In this document: one piece after another, positions 12,401 through 22,129 of the stretch
How positions within the stretch are numbered: position 1 is the first letter of the stretch
Layout: every line of letters begins with the position of its first letter
Translations under genes and position numbers: made by a program
Source: Psoroptes ovis
Taxonomy: Eukaryota; Arthropoda; Arachnida; Sarcoptiformes; Psoroptidae
Reading direction: 5' to 3'
Assembly: GCA_002943765.1 (NCBI GenBank)
Contig: PQWQ01000006.1
Span: 806,001 to 870,000, forward strand
DNA: 64,000 bases
The notes under the pieces: model-generated
The model's input: only the letters and a program-made list of their open reading frames with translations
The model's database searches: none
Told to the model about the DNA's origin: nothing

Positions 12401-14262
12401 ATGAATCAAATCATCAAATGTTGAAAAAATTATTTCCAGAAGGGAATCAATTAATAAAGAAAAATTTTTTGAAAAAACCAATAACCCTTGTGAATCAATT
12501 CATCATTGCTATTGAATCAATGTTAACAAAATTGAACAATAAAGAAATACATTATGTAATGTGTTTGAAACCAAATCGTTTAAAATTGCCAAATATATTC
12601 GATGATGATTATGTTTATAAACAATTATCAAGCAATTTCATTATCGAACATGGTGAATTTTTACGTCGAGGCTATTGTTATAGTGAAAAATATTCAGCAT
12701 TCTTCAAACGTTTTCGTATTTTATCACATTTAACATGGCCAAAATGGAAAGGTTCAATAATTAACGGTGTACTTACATTGATTCAACAACTACATCAACA
12801 AAAAAATATCGATACAAATAATGATTTTAGCTTTGGTAAAACAAAAATATTTATCAAACATCTGAAAACAGTATGTGTAGTTACATTAAAGTAAAATATA
12901 TTTCATTCATTAAAATCACTGGGATTTTTAACACATATGACCAATCATATGATTTTTTTTGTATGTCTTTTCAAGTTTGTTGAACTAGAAGAACTTCGAA
13001 TCATCAAATTGGATGAAATTGCAATTATCATGCAGAAAAATATACGAAAATGGCTACAAATGAAAAAATACTATCGTATGATTATTGGTCAAATTAAAAT
13101 TTCCCGATGCTTCCGCAACTGGAAGGTAAAATTATTATTTGATTATTATCTAAGATAAAATTGACTTTGCCTTGTTAAAAATTGAAAGCGCCGACGTTAT
13201 TTACTTTGGCTTTATTGTCATTTGCCATCAACATCACCAATAAATCATGAATGGCCACCAGCTCCCAGATCATTGCGACATACATCAGAACTGCTGAGGA
13301 AATTGTATCACAGATGGAGAGTAAGTAATTGTGAAACCTTAATTATTATTCAAAATAATTATCTTATCAATCGACAACAACAATAGTGTCAGCGGTATCG
13401 ACGTTTTTTTGATCAAATAAATCGTAATCGTATGCGTGAAAAAGTGACAGCAATGTTATTATTCAAGAATCGTAAAGCATCATATCCGAATTCGGTTGCT
13501 CATCCTTTTCGTGGTGATTACATACGTTTACGGCAAAATGTCAAATGGAAACGTTTATTACCAACATTGGGTGATGTATATGTTGTGTTTGCCGATTTAG
13601 TAAGTAAAATAACCAAAAGATGTGGAAAGGTAAAGTCTAAAAACATTTTCATTTCAATAACGAAGAAAAAAATCTTATGATCATATTTTTCTATTTTGAT
13701 TATTTTACAATAAATCATCAAATATTCAAGGAGCAATTCATACAAAAAGTGGTTGTAATCACAACATCATCGTTCATAGTTTTAGATGGTAAAACTATGC
13801 AAATAAATCAAAATGTACGATTAGAATCTATATTTAAAATATCGATTAGTCCGTATATGGATAATATACTTGTCATACATATTTTAACGGTATTGAAAAT
13901 AATAATAAATGACAATATATGAAATCGTTTTGTTTAATTTCATCTTTTCTTTTATTTTAAAATAGGAGCTAGAACAACAACAACAAAATCTTAAACAAAA
14001 ACAAATACGAACATTAATATTTGAATCAGTTCATCTGATCGAATTAATAACAAAATTATATTTAGTCATCCAAAATACAATTAACAAAGGACCGTTGATA
14101 GAAATCGCACCAGAATTTCAGATTTATACTGGCAAAGAAACACTGATATTAGTGTTTAAAAATCACAATCTATTGACACCAAAGATGGTATCGAAGAATG
14201 CAACAACAAATCCTCAGGTCAAGATTAATCGTAAATCAAATCGAATTGAATTCACAATTTGA
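9476..14262 (+). CDS. Class I unconventional myosin, Myo1D-like, divergent motor
   Basis: This is a single-headed actin motor with a membrane-binding tail. The 19 exons are 9476-9820, 9899-10014, 10151-10224, 10316-10441, 10532-10578, 10656-10719, 10791-10889, 10956-11071, 11132-11279, 11346-11551, 11611-11682, 11754-11921, 11987-12262, 12328-12870, 12976-13125, 13189-13320, 13387-13629, 13731-13889 and 13966-14262. They give 1126 residues. The start ATG is followed by a Gln-rich leader of about 80 residues. The motor shows the P-loop GVSGSGKT (about 178-185), a switch I-like NNNSTRL (230-236) and the switch II-like DFFGFE (463-468). An IQ-like segment (about 805-830) follows, then a TH1 tail from about residue 895 with KASYPNSVAHPF and GDYIRLRQNVKWKRL. 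The tail and the DFLGDPLGGQI segment resemble Myo1D/Myo31DF. Several nucleotide-pocket residues differ from the family norm, so motor kinetics may be unusual. Confidence 0.87.
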
Positions 14263-14805
14263 AAACATTTTTTTTTTCAAAACATTCTTCATCGATTCAT
14301 AACTAAAAAGTGCAAATAAATTCATATGTTTTTCTGTGCTAAATATATTTTGCTTGCTTGATTTTTTCGCTCAATTTGCTGAAGATAAACTTCCAATTTG
14401 ATTCAAAAGATAAACATCGAAAAGAAATTTTATTTTGTTGTCAAAATTAGATATCAAGTTCAGATTGGCAACAATTATATTTTAAATTATTAAAGATAAT
14501 CGAAAAAATAAAGTTAATTATTCACTAATACTCTAGTGTAGTGAACAAAATGTTCAGGTTGATCTTGATTGGTAGGATCGATGTGCTTTTAATCGTAGCC
14601 ATGGAATTTTGTTATTTGATATTATTATTATCGATTTCCATGTAAATTAATGAATCTTTATCATTATTGTGTTTGAAGGTTAAACATTGTCTGGTGTTAT
14701 TTTTGATTTTCATCTTTCGAATGATCGTACAGTTGACAAATCTATGCCTTTATGCATTTTAAATGAAATATTTTTTTTAAAATTATCAATCTAATGGATC
14801 CATTT
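14263..14805. other. Convergent 3' region between myosin and the small membrane-protein gene
   Basis: This is A/T-rich DNA between two genes that converge. It presumably holds the 3' UTRs of both. No open frame of interest or RNA gene was seen. Confidence 0.4.
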
Positions 14806-15087
14806 TCAAATTTGTGGTTTATTCGTGGCTGAAGTTAAGTAAAATGAATGTTTTCGAGAGGAATCTAAACGATGTAATCCAAATAATGATACACTGAATC
14901 CGGTCAATGTTAGAATGATTGCTGATGGAATGAATACACGATTCGGTTCTGGTGCTCTAGTCTTTATTTGAAAATGAATCATAATTTTAGAATTAGAGTA
15001 CTTCGGATAATTAGTAAATTAAAAAAAACTTACTTGCGTGTTGATTGACGCTCTAAAAGCAATATTACCGGCACGATTCAGAATCAT
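14806..15087 (-). CDS. Small single-pass membrane protein, 69 residues, probably mitochondrial
   Basis: This two-exon gene is too short to stand out as an open frame: exon 1 is 15087-15034, exon 2 is 14961-14806, and the intron is 72 bases with GTAAGT...AG ends. Both exons join in phase 0. The 69-residue protein begins MILNRAGNIAFRASINTQ, an Arg-containing, acid-free leader like a mitochondrial presequence. It has one hydrophobic helix at about residues 27-47 (VFIPSAIILTLTGFSVSLFG) and a short polar C-terminus. This layout fits a small respiratory-complex subunit, for example a cytochrome c oxidase accessory subunit, but no diagnostic motif was recognised. It lies head to head with WARS2 about 880 bases away, another mitochondrial gene. 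Confidence 0.55.
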
Positions 15088-15965
15088 TTGGATTATCTAT
15101 TTTTTTACAATTGCTATAAGTCTTGTTGATGTTGTTATTAGTTGTTTCTTATATAAAATATGAATAATGATTTAACAAAAACAAATTTTTCGAAAGCAAC
15201 TTGCTCAAATTTGATCTAAACAGAGAATGAAAATCCGGCCACGAATAAAGAGAAAAAATTTATGGGAAATATCAAAAGTTGAGAGTGGCGATGAATAATT
15301 AATGGTAATGATGCATATAACACAAACTAAAATGTTAGTGTTGTTTTTATATATCATTTAGGCTCGTTTTTTTCTGTAAATCTTCTTCAGACTTTTTAGC
15401 TCTCTCTCTCTCTCTTTGGTGTTTGTTTGAATGTTACGAGTTTTGCTGCTCTTTATATGTACAATCTATTTTTAAAACGCAAGCGTATTTCGATATATGA
15501 TTTGATTGGAGACAAATATGAACATTTAAAAATAAATCATTTGTGACACACAGAACAAAAAATAATTTAAATATTTCAAAGTACATTCATTTCGATTCAT
15601 TTTTTATCTCAAAATTTGTGATCATAAGGTTTAATTTTATTTTTTGTTTGTTTGCATTTTTATTCGATCTTTGATGTTTGAAATTTAGACCAAAACTATG
15701 AAAATTGATCAATTTTTTTGTTTCTTTCAAATTTCCCAATCACAATGAATCCAGTTTGAATCAGTTTTTGTCAAAAATTATTATTGTTTGATCATCTTTG
15801 AAAGAAAAAAATTTGCAACTTTTGTCATTTTTTGAATTTTCTAGAATTTTACTCCGTCACGCTCTTTGTGGATAGGTATAAAATCACATGTCTTTTATTT
15901 AGGAATTTGAATCCTTTTTTTATTTGATTCGATTTGTGATCCTTTTTGCCATAACTTTTAGTCAA
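15088..15965. other. Divergent promoter region between the small membrane-protein gene and WARS2
   Basis: This A/T-rich DNA separates two head-to-head genes and contains a short CT microsatellite near 15399-15415. The open frame running into WARS2 from 15924 begins with TTG, so the first ATG at 15966 was preferred as the WARS2 start. No RNA gene was seen. Confidence 0.4.
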
Positions 15966-17158
15966 ATGATCGGTTTTGATAAATTCAAATGGATTAAAAT
16001 CACTTGTAGAAGTACTCTGATATTGAAATCACGTTATCATGATTATCGTATTTTATCAGGCATTCAACCTACAGGTTCGATTCATTTAGGCAATTATTTT
16101 GGTGCAATTAGACAATGGATTAATTATCAACGACCACAACAGCTACCTTCATTATCAAATGATGATAAAAATGATTTGAACTCGGAGAAAAAATATTTGC
16201 CGCCAATTTTTCAAATTGTTGATTTACATTCATTAACGGCATCGAATTATGATCCAAATGAACTTCGTATAAATATTAAAGAAATTGTGGCCGTGTTGAT
16301 TGGTTGTGGCATTAATCCTAAACAAAGTTTATTATTTAAGCAATCCTCGATACCATATCACGGATATTTATGCTGGATCTTAACTACATTGACCACACTG
16401 CCACAATTGCATCGTTTTCCACAATTCAAAGTTTGTCAAGGAAAATTATTTAAAAAATCATTTGATTTCTTAAAATTTGATTTGTCTTTGAAAAGCAGGA
16501 AAAAAGTATAAAATTCAATGAACCGCCAACTGGTTTATTTATCTACCCAATACTGCAATCAGCTGACATATTATTATACAAGGGAACACATGTTCCTGTT
16601 GGTGATGATCAGCTAGCTCATATAAATATGACAAAACATATAAGTGCCAAGTTTAATAATAAATTCAATAAGAAAATATTTCCGATACCATTGGAAATAA
16701 TATCAGAGAAAGGTGCAGGACGCATAAAAAGTTTACGTTCACCCGAACAAAAAATGTCAAAATCAGAATTAGACACAAAATCACGTATAGAATTGACTGA
16801 TAGTGATGATGATATAATAAGAAAAATTCGTAAATCAGTGACCGATATGAAATCTGAAGTAACATATGAACCTGATTCACGGCCTGGTGTTACAAATCTT
16901 ATAAATATTTATTCATTAATTACTAATACTGATAAAGATGAAATATGTGAAAAATTTATTGGCAAAACAACATTTGAATTTAAAATGGAATTAGGTGAAC
17001 AATTGGTTGAATACATTAGACCGATACGTAATCGAATAAAAGATTTGAGAATTAATCAAGACTATTTAGACGCTGTATTGAAAGATGGTAGCACAAAAGC
17101 AATGGAAATTGCTGAAAAAACGATTGACGATGTTAAGCAAGTTATTGGTTTATCTTAA
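15966..17158 (+). CDS. WARS2: Tryptophanyl-tRNA synthetase, mitochondrial
   Basis: This class I aminoacyl-tRNA synthetase charges mitochondrial tRNA-Trp. Exons are 15966-16430 and 16499-17158, giving 397 codons in all minus introns, i.e. 374 residues. The first about 25 residues (MIGFDKFKWIKITCRSTLIL) are basic and lack acidic clusters apart from one Asp, which suits mitochondrial import. GIQPTGSIHLGNYFGA (residues about 32-47) holds the HIGH-type signature as HLGN. SPEQKMSKSE carries the KMSKS signature at about 240-244. YPILQSADILLYKG and VPVGDDQLAH are typical tryptophan-enzyme segments. The length fits bacterial-type TrpRS. A possible AATAAA signal lies at 17229-17234. Confidence 0.92.
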
Positions 17159-18281
17159 ATTTTGCATATAAAACAAATGAAAATCAGGATTCAACCAAAA
17201 TTACCCTTGTAAAACATGTACTCAATGGAATAAAAATTGTCGTAATTATTTTATAAAAGTTCAAACAAACGTATAAAATATCGGATATTGCTTTGATTTA
17301 AACTTCCTTCATCATTATGAATAATTGACGTATTTGATCAAAACAAAAAAAGTCAAGGGAAATGACATTGATCCGCGAATGTTAATTGTGAATTTTTGTC
17401 AATTATCTCTCTCTTAAGCAAATTTGAGTAAAAAGAGAAAAACATACACAGGCTTTAAATACGAAATTACAATTGATTTATTGTTTTTTTCTTATTTGTT
17501 TTCAATATCTACGATCAAAACACCTTACGATAATGGTACATATCACCTTTGCTCAATATTTATTTCATATTTCATTTTATTTCATATGCCAATGAGTACG
17601 AAAAGAGTCAAAAACGTCAAAAATCCAATCATAAACATCTAATTTTTCTCGGTTGAAAGCTTGATTTTGATCAATTATTCAATTCTGAATTTCATTCATT
17701 GAAATTTACAATTGATTTTGCATGTTTTCCTCTTCAAGCCAAATTATATAATGAATGAATGAATATATTTGCTTGTTTTTGTCTGTGTTAAAACATTTCA
17801 AACGCTTAAAACATTTTACATTCACATTTATTGATGAATAATAGTCAAATAACGATGATGATGTGCGTATGAGCACAAATATTATGATTTGATGATTGTA
17901 AGCAGAAAATTATTTTTCTTCATCATTTCTTCTACATATTTATTGATTTTCAATTTGAATTTTTTAGGTGAATAATGTAAAGTCATTTCATTCGTCAATG
18001 CTACTGTCGTCCTGTGTTGTTGATATCAATGAAAAAACCAGTATTTTAAATTTCATTTGATTTTAATTATTATTGCTCGTGCTGCGTGTTCAACACTACA
18101 CCACAAACTTGACCACAACTTGTGAATGATAATCAAATTTGATTAAAAAATAATCAATTTATATTTATAGTTTGATTTCTATAATTTATTTGTGTGATTT
18201 TTGCTGTTTTTTCGAGTACATCGACAATTTTTTCAATTCAAGTTTATTTGAATAACATTAACTAAGTAAAATAACGAAAAA
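17159..18281. other. Intergenic DNA between WARS2 and the HSD17B12-type gene
   Basis: It contains the WARS2 3' UTR (AATAAA at 17229) and the presumed promoter and 5' UTR of the next gene. The short open frame at 17424-17642 is low-complexity with no support. Nothing else was recognised. Confidence 0.4.
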
Positions 18282-19247
18282 ATGGCATCGTTTTATGAAA
18301 TGATTGGTTCTGTATCGTTGTTATTATTAATCTTATGGGTTTTATTTAAAATTTCTAAAGGTATCTGGACCTGTTATCTTGGCAATGCACTGGGTTTCGG
18401 TGTAAAATGGTGTCCAAGTCCTACAACATGGGCTGTTATTACTGGTGCAACTGATGGTATTGGTTTAGCATATGCAAAAGAATTTGCTCGAATGGGCTAT
18501 AATATTTGTTTGATTAGTCGTAATCAAGAGAAATTAGATAGTACAAAAGAAGAGATACGACAAAAATCACCAAAATGTTCAGAAATTCGTACAATAGCTG
18601 TCGATTTTAGTCGTTCACAAGAAATTTATGATGATATTGAAAAAGAATTATCAAAATTAGATGATATTCATATATTGGTGAATAATGTTGGCGTATCTTA
18701 TGAATATCCTGAATATTTCACACAAATCCCCGAGTCGAAAAAATTAATGAATACAATCATAAATTGTAACATGGTATCTGTATTGCGTATGATTGAATTA
18801 GTATTACCTAAAATGGAACAACGTAAACGTGGTGTAATAATTAATTTATCATCATATTCCGCATCATATCCAATGCCATTGCTATCAGTTTATAATGCAT
18901 CGAAAATTTTTGTCGACTTTTTATCACGAGCATTACAATTCGAATATGCGAATAAAGGTATCACAATTCAAAGTGTATTGCCAGCATATGTATCGACAAA
19001 AATGAGTAAAATTAGACGAACATCATTAATGGTACCAAGTCCACAAACATATGTTCGACATGCTTTACTTACAGTCGGTATTGAATCACGCACATATGGC
19101 TATTGGGCACATAAATTACAAGGTTTCGTACAAGATTCATTGATATCAAATATTTTGGGTGAAAATTTCAATTCAAAATTAGCATTTGATTCACTTAAAG
19201 ATGTTCGAAGAAGATATTTCAAAAAACAAGGTGCAAAAGTTGAATGA
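18282..19247 (+). CDS. HSD17B12: Very-long-chain 3-oxoacyl-CoA reductase (HSD17B12/LET-767 type)
   Basis: This short-chain dehydrogenase of the ER membrane performs the first reduction of the fatty-acid elongation cycle (3-ketoacyl-CoA to 3-hydroxyacyl-CoA, NADPH-dependent). It is a single exon of 321 residues. An N-terminal membrane helix (about 8-28, VSLLLLILWVLF) comes before the Rossmann fold. The cofactor motif TGATDGIG is at 54-61 and NNVG at 134-137. Catalytic Ser lies in NLSSYS (190-191), and the YxxxK pair is Y204/K208 in VYNASK. The family length is about 310-320, so it is complete. The C-terminus KKQGAKVE lacks the dilysine ER-retrieval motif found at the end of vertebrate HSD17B12. 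It converges on LSM2, with only 286 bases between the stops. Confidence 0.9.
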   Translation: MASFYEMIGSVSLLLLILWVLFKISKGIWTCYLGNALGFGVKWCPSPTTWAVITGATDGIGLAYAKEFARMGYNICLISRNQEKLDSTKEEIRQKSPKCSEIRTIAVDFSRSQEIYDDIEKELSKLDDIHILVNNVGVSYEYPEYFTQIPESKKLMNTIINCNMVSVLRMIELVLPKMEQRKRGVIINLSSYSASYPMPLLSVYNASKIFVDFLSRALQFEYANKGITIQSVLPAYVSTKMSKIRRTSLMVPSPQTYVRHALLTVGIESRTYGYWAHKLQGFVQDSLISNILGENFNSKLAFDSLKDVRRRYFKKQGAKVE

Positions 19248-19533
19248 CTAAAAATATGAACTTTTGAACTGAGGAAAAAAAATTACAAAAATTATTGTAA
19301 CAATTAAAACAATTATCGATCGAAGTTTTTTTCTTTAATCATAACTTGAATTATCATTTACAAATGAGATGAAAAAAAAATCTGAAATGAAAAAAGATAC
19401 AATCATTATTTTCCATAAATTATACAAATTATTAAATTGATTTTTAATTATTGAAATATGAGTGAAATAAAGTTGAATGATTATAAGAAAATTTTACAAT
19501 TCATTTTATTATTGTGTCTGCTTCCCAATTCAT

Positions 19534-19815
19534 TTATTTTGCCGATGCTTCTTTACGGGTTGCATCTTGTAACAAAGTTACATCAACATCATCCGATGGT
19601 AGCTGAACATAACGTACTACTGATCCACGAATAAAACAATTTTTGACCGAAATCATATACGGATATTTTTGACTGTCCAACACAGTGATATCGGTTAATT
19701 TGAAATTTAAATATTGATCAACTGCATGTAACGTTCCAGCAATGGCCAGATCATTTTTAAGCTCGACAACAATATCTTTGCCAACCAGAGTTTTGAAAAA
19801 TGAAAAAAACAGCAT
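19534..19815 (-). CDS. LSM2: U6 snRNA-associated Sm-like protein LSm2
   Basis: LSm2 is a subunit of the LSm1-7 (mRNA decay) and LSm2-8 (U6 snRNA) rings. It is an intronless coding exon of 93 residues. The start was set at the ATG at 19815, which gives the conserved opening MLFFSFFKTLVGKDIVVELK; the longer open frame upstream is not conserved in type. Sm1 and Sm2 are clear: GTLHAVDQYLNFKLTDI, and CFIRGSVVRYVQLP near residues 62-76. Length and sequence match the family closely (about 95 residues). The next upstream gene, ZNF830, is on the same strand and its stop is 240 bases away. Confidence 0.95.
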   Translation of the reverse strand: MLFFSFFKTLVGKDIVVELKNDLAIAGTLHAVDQYLNFKLTDITVLDSQKYPYMISVKNCFIRGSVVRYVQLPSDDVDVTLLQDATRKEASAK

Positions 19816-20054
19816 TTTGATTTTGGTTGATTGTTGAATCAAAATCACGGCGAACAATTTATATTTTTATCTAAAATAAGAATCAATTATTTTCAATGAA
19901 TTTGACAAATTTTGATCGTCAAAAATGAAAAAAACATGTGATTTTTTGTCTTCACAAGTCATCAAAACGCCATCTTTCAATAATTTTGAAAATTTTTTAT
20001 CAAAATTTATTTTATGAATTTTTTTAAATTGAATCCGATTTAATTGTATTGAAT

Positions 20055-20995
20055 CTATCGAAAAACATCTTTCTTTCTCCAAAAATTCATATCATTAAAA
20101 TCTATTTGATCGTCATCATCATCATCAACTTCATTGTCATCAACACTATTATTGATCTTTTGTTTTTCAGTATTTTTCCGATGAATTTCTTCAATTTTTC
20201 TCTGTATTTCATCTATTTTTGACCAATTTTCTATTTGTTCATCGATCTCTATTATCGTTTGCTGTTTCTCCAATTCATCTACTTCGTCATCTAATATGTT
20301 TTGCGATTCTTTTGCTATTTCTTGCCGAAATAGTTCATATTCACTATCTATGGTTTGATTGCCATTGATATTATTTTTAACGTTGAATTTTTGTTCAATT
20401 TTCGGATCATCAAAAAATCCTTTTGGTAATTCTGATGTTTCTTTGATGTCGTCATTTGTTTGGATGTCCATTTCTTTTTCTTTTGTTCCAGTTTCGAAGA
20501 AATCTTTAGGTAAAGATGATTTTAAATCTTCCAAAGTTTCATCTGGTTTATCAACATTATTATTGTTTGTTGACGATTTCTTTGACACTTTACTTGATTT
20601 AATCTCATCTCCATTTTTATCATCGAATTCAATAGGCAGAGATCGTTTTAAGGTTTTTGCATTATGATTTGTTGGATGCGGCTCTTTTTCATTGCTGTTT
20701 GATAATGATTTTGATTTCAGTTTTAGTTCTTCAATTTTCTGCATGAAAGAAAAAACGTATAAAATCGTTTAATTCAATCAATCTTATTTCGAATTACCTT
20801 TTTATGCAATTTACCGATCACATGTGTTGACCATAATAATTGATTTTGTATAATTTGATTACATATCGTACACGATAATCTCTGCTGTTCATCATATTTT
20901 GCAAATGGTGATTCAATCCTTTTATTTACAGCTTTTTTATTCAGATTTTCTTTCATCAACTGTCTTAATTCTTGTTGTGTCAACTTTTTCGACAT
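20055..20995 (-). CDS. ZNF830: Zinc finger protein 830 (CCDC16) family
   Basis: ZNF830-family proteins are nuclear, bind nucleic acid through one zinc finger and are linked to pre-mRNA splicing and genome stability. Exons are 20995-20798 and 20738-20055, joined in phase 0, giving 293 residues. The N-terminus MSKKLTQQELRQLMKE comes before a single C2H2-type finger, CTICNQIIQNQLLWSTHVIGKLH. A charged middle region carries repeated LPKDFF and LPKGFFDD motifs, which are typical of this family. An acidic coiled-coil stretch and a short basic C-terminus (FWRKKDVFR) follow an Asp run. The order of these parts fits the full family architecture. Confidence 0.87.
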
Positions 20996-22129
20996 TTTTT
21001 GCTATTATTGATCTAACAATTAATAAGTCAATAATTAATCAAAAAAAAAAAAAAATTAATCCACGAAAAAAATTGGTACTGTCGTTTATGAATTGTTTTG
21101 ATTTTTTTTTCTTTTTTTTTGAAAATTACCAAAAACAAAAAATGAGCGCTATTATTTGAGGAAGGAGAGGAGGATGAAGAAACACAAAAACATACGTTCT
21201 CCCTCTTTGATTTGCTCTTTTGATTCATATTTCTGTTCCAAACACAATAAACAAACGAAAAAAACAAACAAACAAAATCCCAAAAGCAAATTCAAACAAA
21301 TGTAAACAGATCGATGGACAGACAGACAAAAATATAAAAAAAATAAACGAAAAAAAGTAAACAAAAATAAAAAATGGATTTTTTTCCATTAAAAAATTAC
21401 AATCGAAAATTTATAATAATTTGAGAATTAAAAATGAAGTTTAAATGTTCAACAAAAAAAAAGTCATTAAATTTAATTAATTTCTACCGAATAAAACAAG
21501 CCATTCATGAGATTTAAAATCATCAATTTCATGGTCTTAAAGTGATAAGAGATTTTAATTAATTTCGAATTTAATCTGTTGACCAGACAATCACTCATCA
21601 TAGATCATCACTAACAACATTTTCAAATGATAAATGAACAAAATTAAAAATGGAATAATCAAATTTACGTTAAAATTACGTGAAGTTAAAAATATCGATT
21701 TGTTTTGAAATTTTGAATCAATCAAATAATTGATTTGATACTACGACAACTGACTGAAAAACATAAACATTAAACATTAAAGAAGAAAATTTGATGATTG
21801 AATCGGAATAGAAAACCTACCTCTTTGAGATTTGTTCAACAGCTACCATTTTTCAATTGTCTTTCAATCTGTGTCTGTATTTTTTCTGCATGATGTTCAT
21901 CAATTATTAATCATAATAAAAATAGTAATAGAATTAGACGTAATAAATTATCGATGCACACCTGCATTTAATGTGCTTGCAATCATCGACAAACCAATTA
22001 TCAAGTCAAAATACTTATGAGTAGTTTTTGTTTTTGGATTTTTATTTTTACATGATCAATCAAATCATTTGATTGATTTGTTGTTATTTTAGACTCAAAA
22101 ATTTGTGAATTTATTTGTAAAATTGAAAA
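20996..22129. other. Divergent intergenic region between ZNF830 and AGAP
   Basis: This is A/T-rich DNA with poly-A/T tracts. The open frames here (for example 21028-21364) are low-complexity Phe/Lys-rich translations with no domain. It presumably holds both promoters and the AGAP 5' UTR. Confidence 0.4.

Noticed and set aside
15924..15965. N-terminal extension of WARS2
   Set aside because: The extension starts with TTG; the first ATG at 15966 already gives a plausible presequence.
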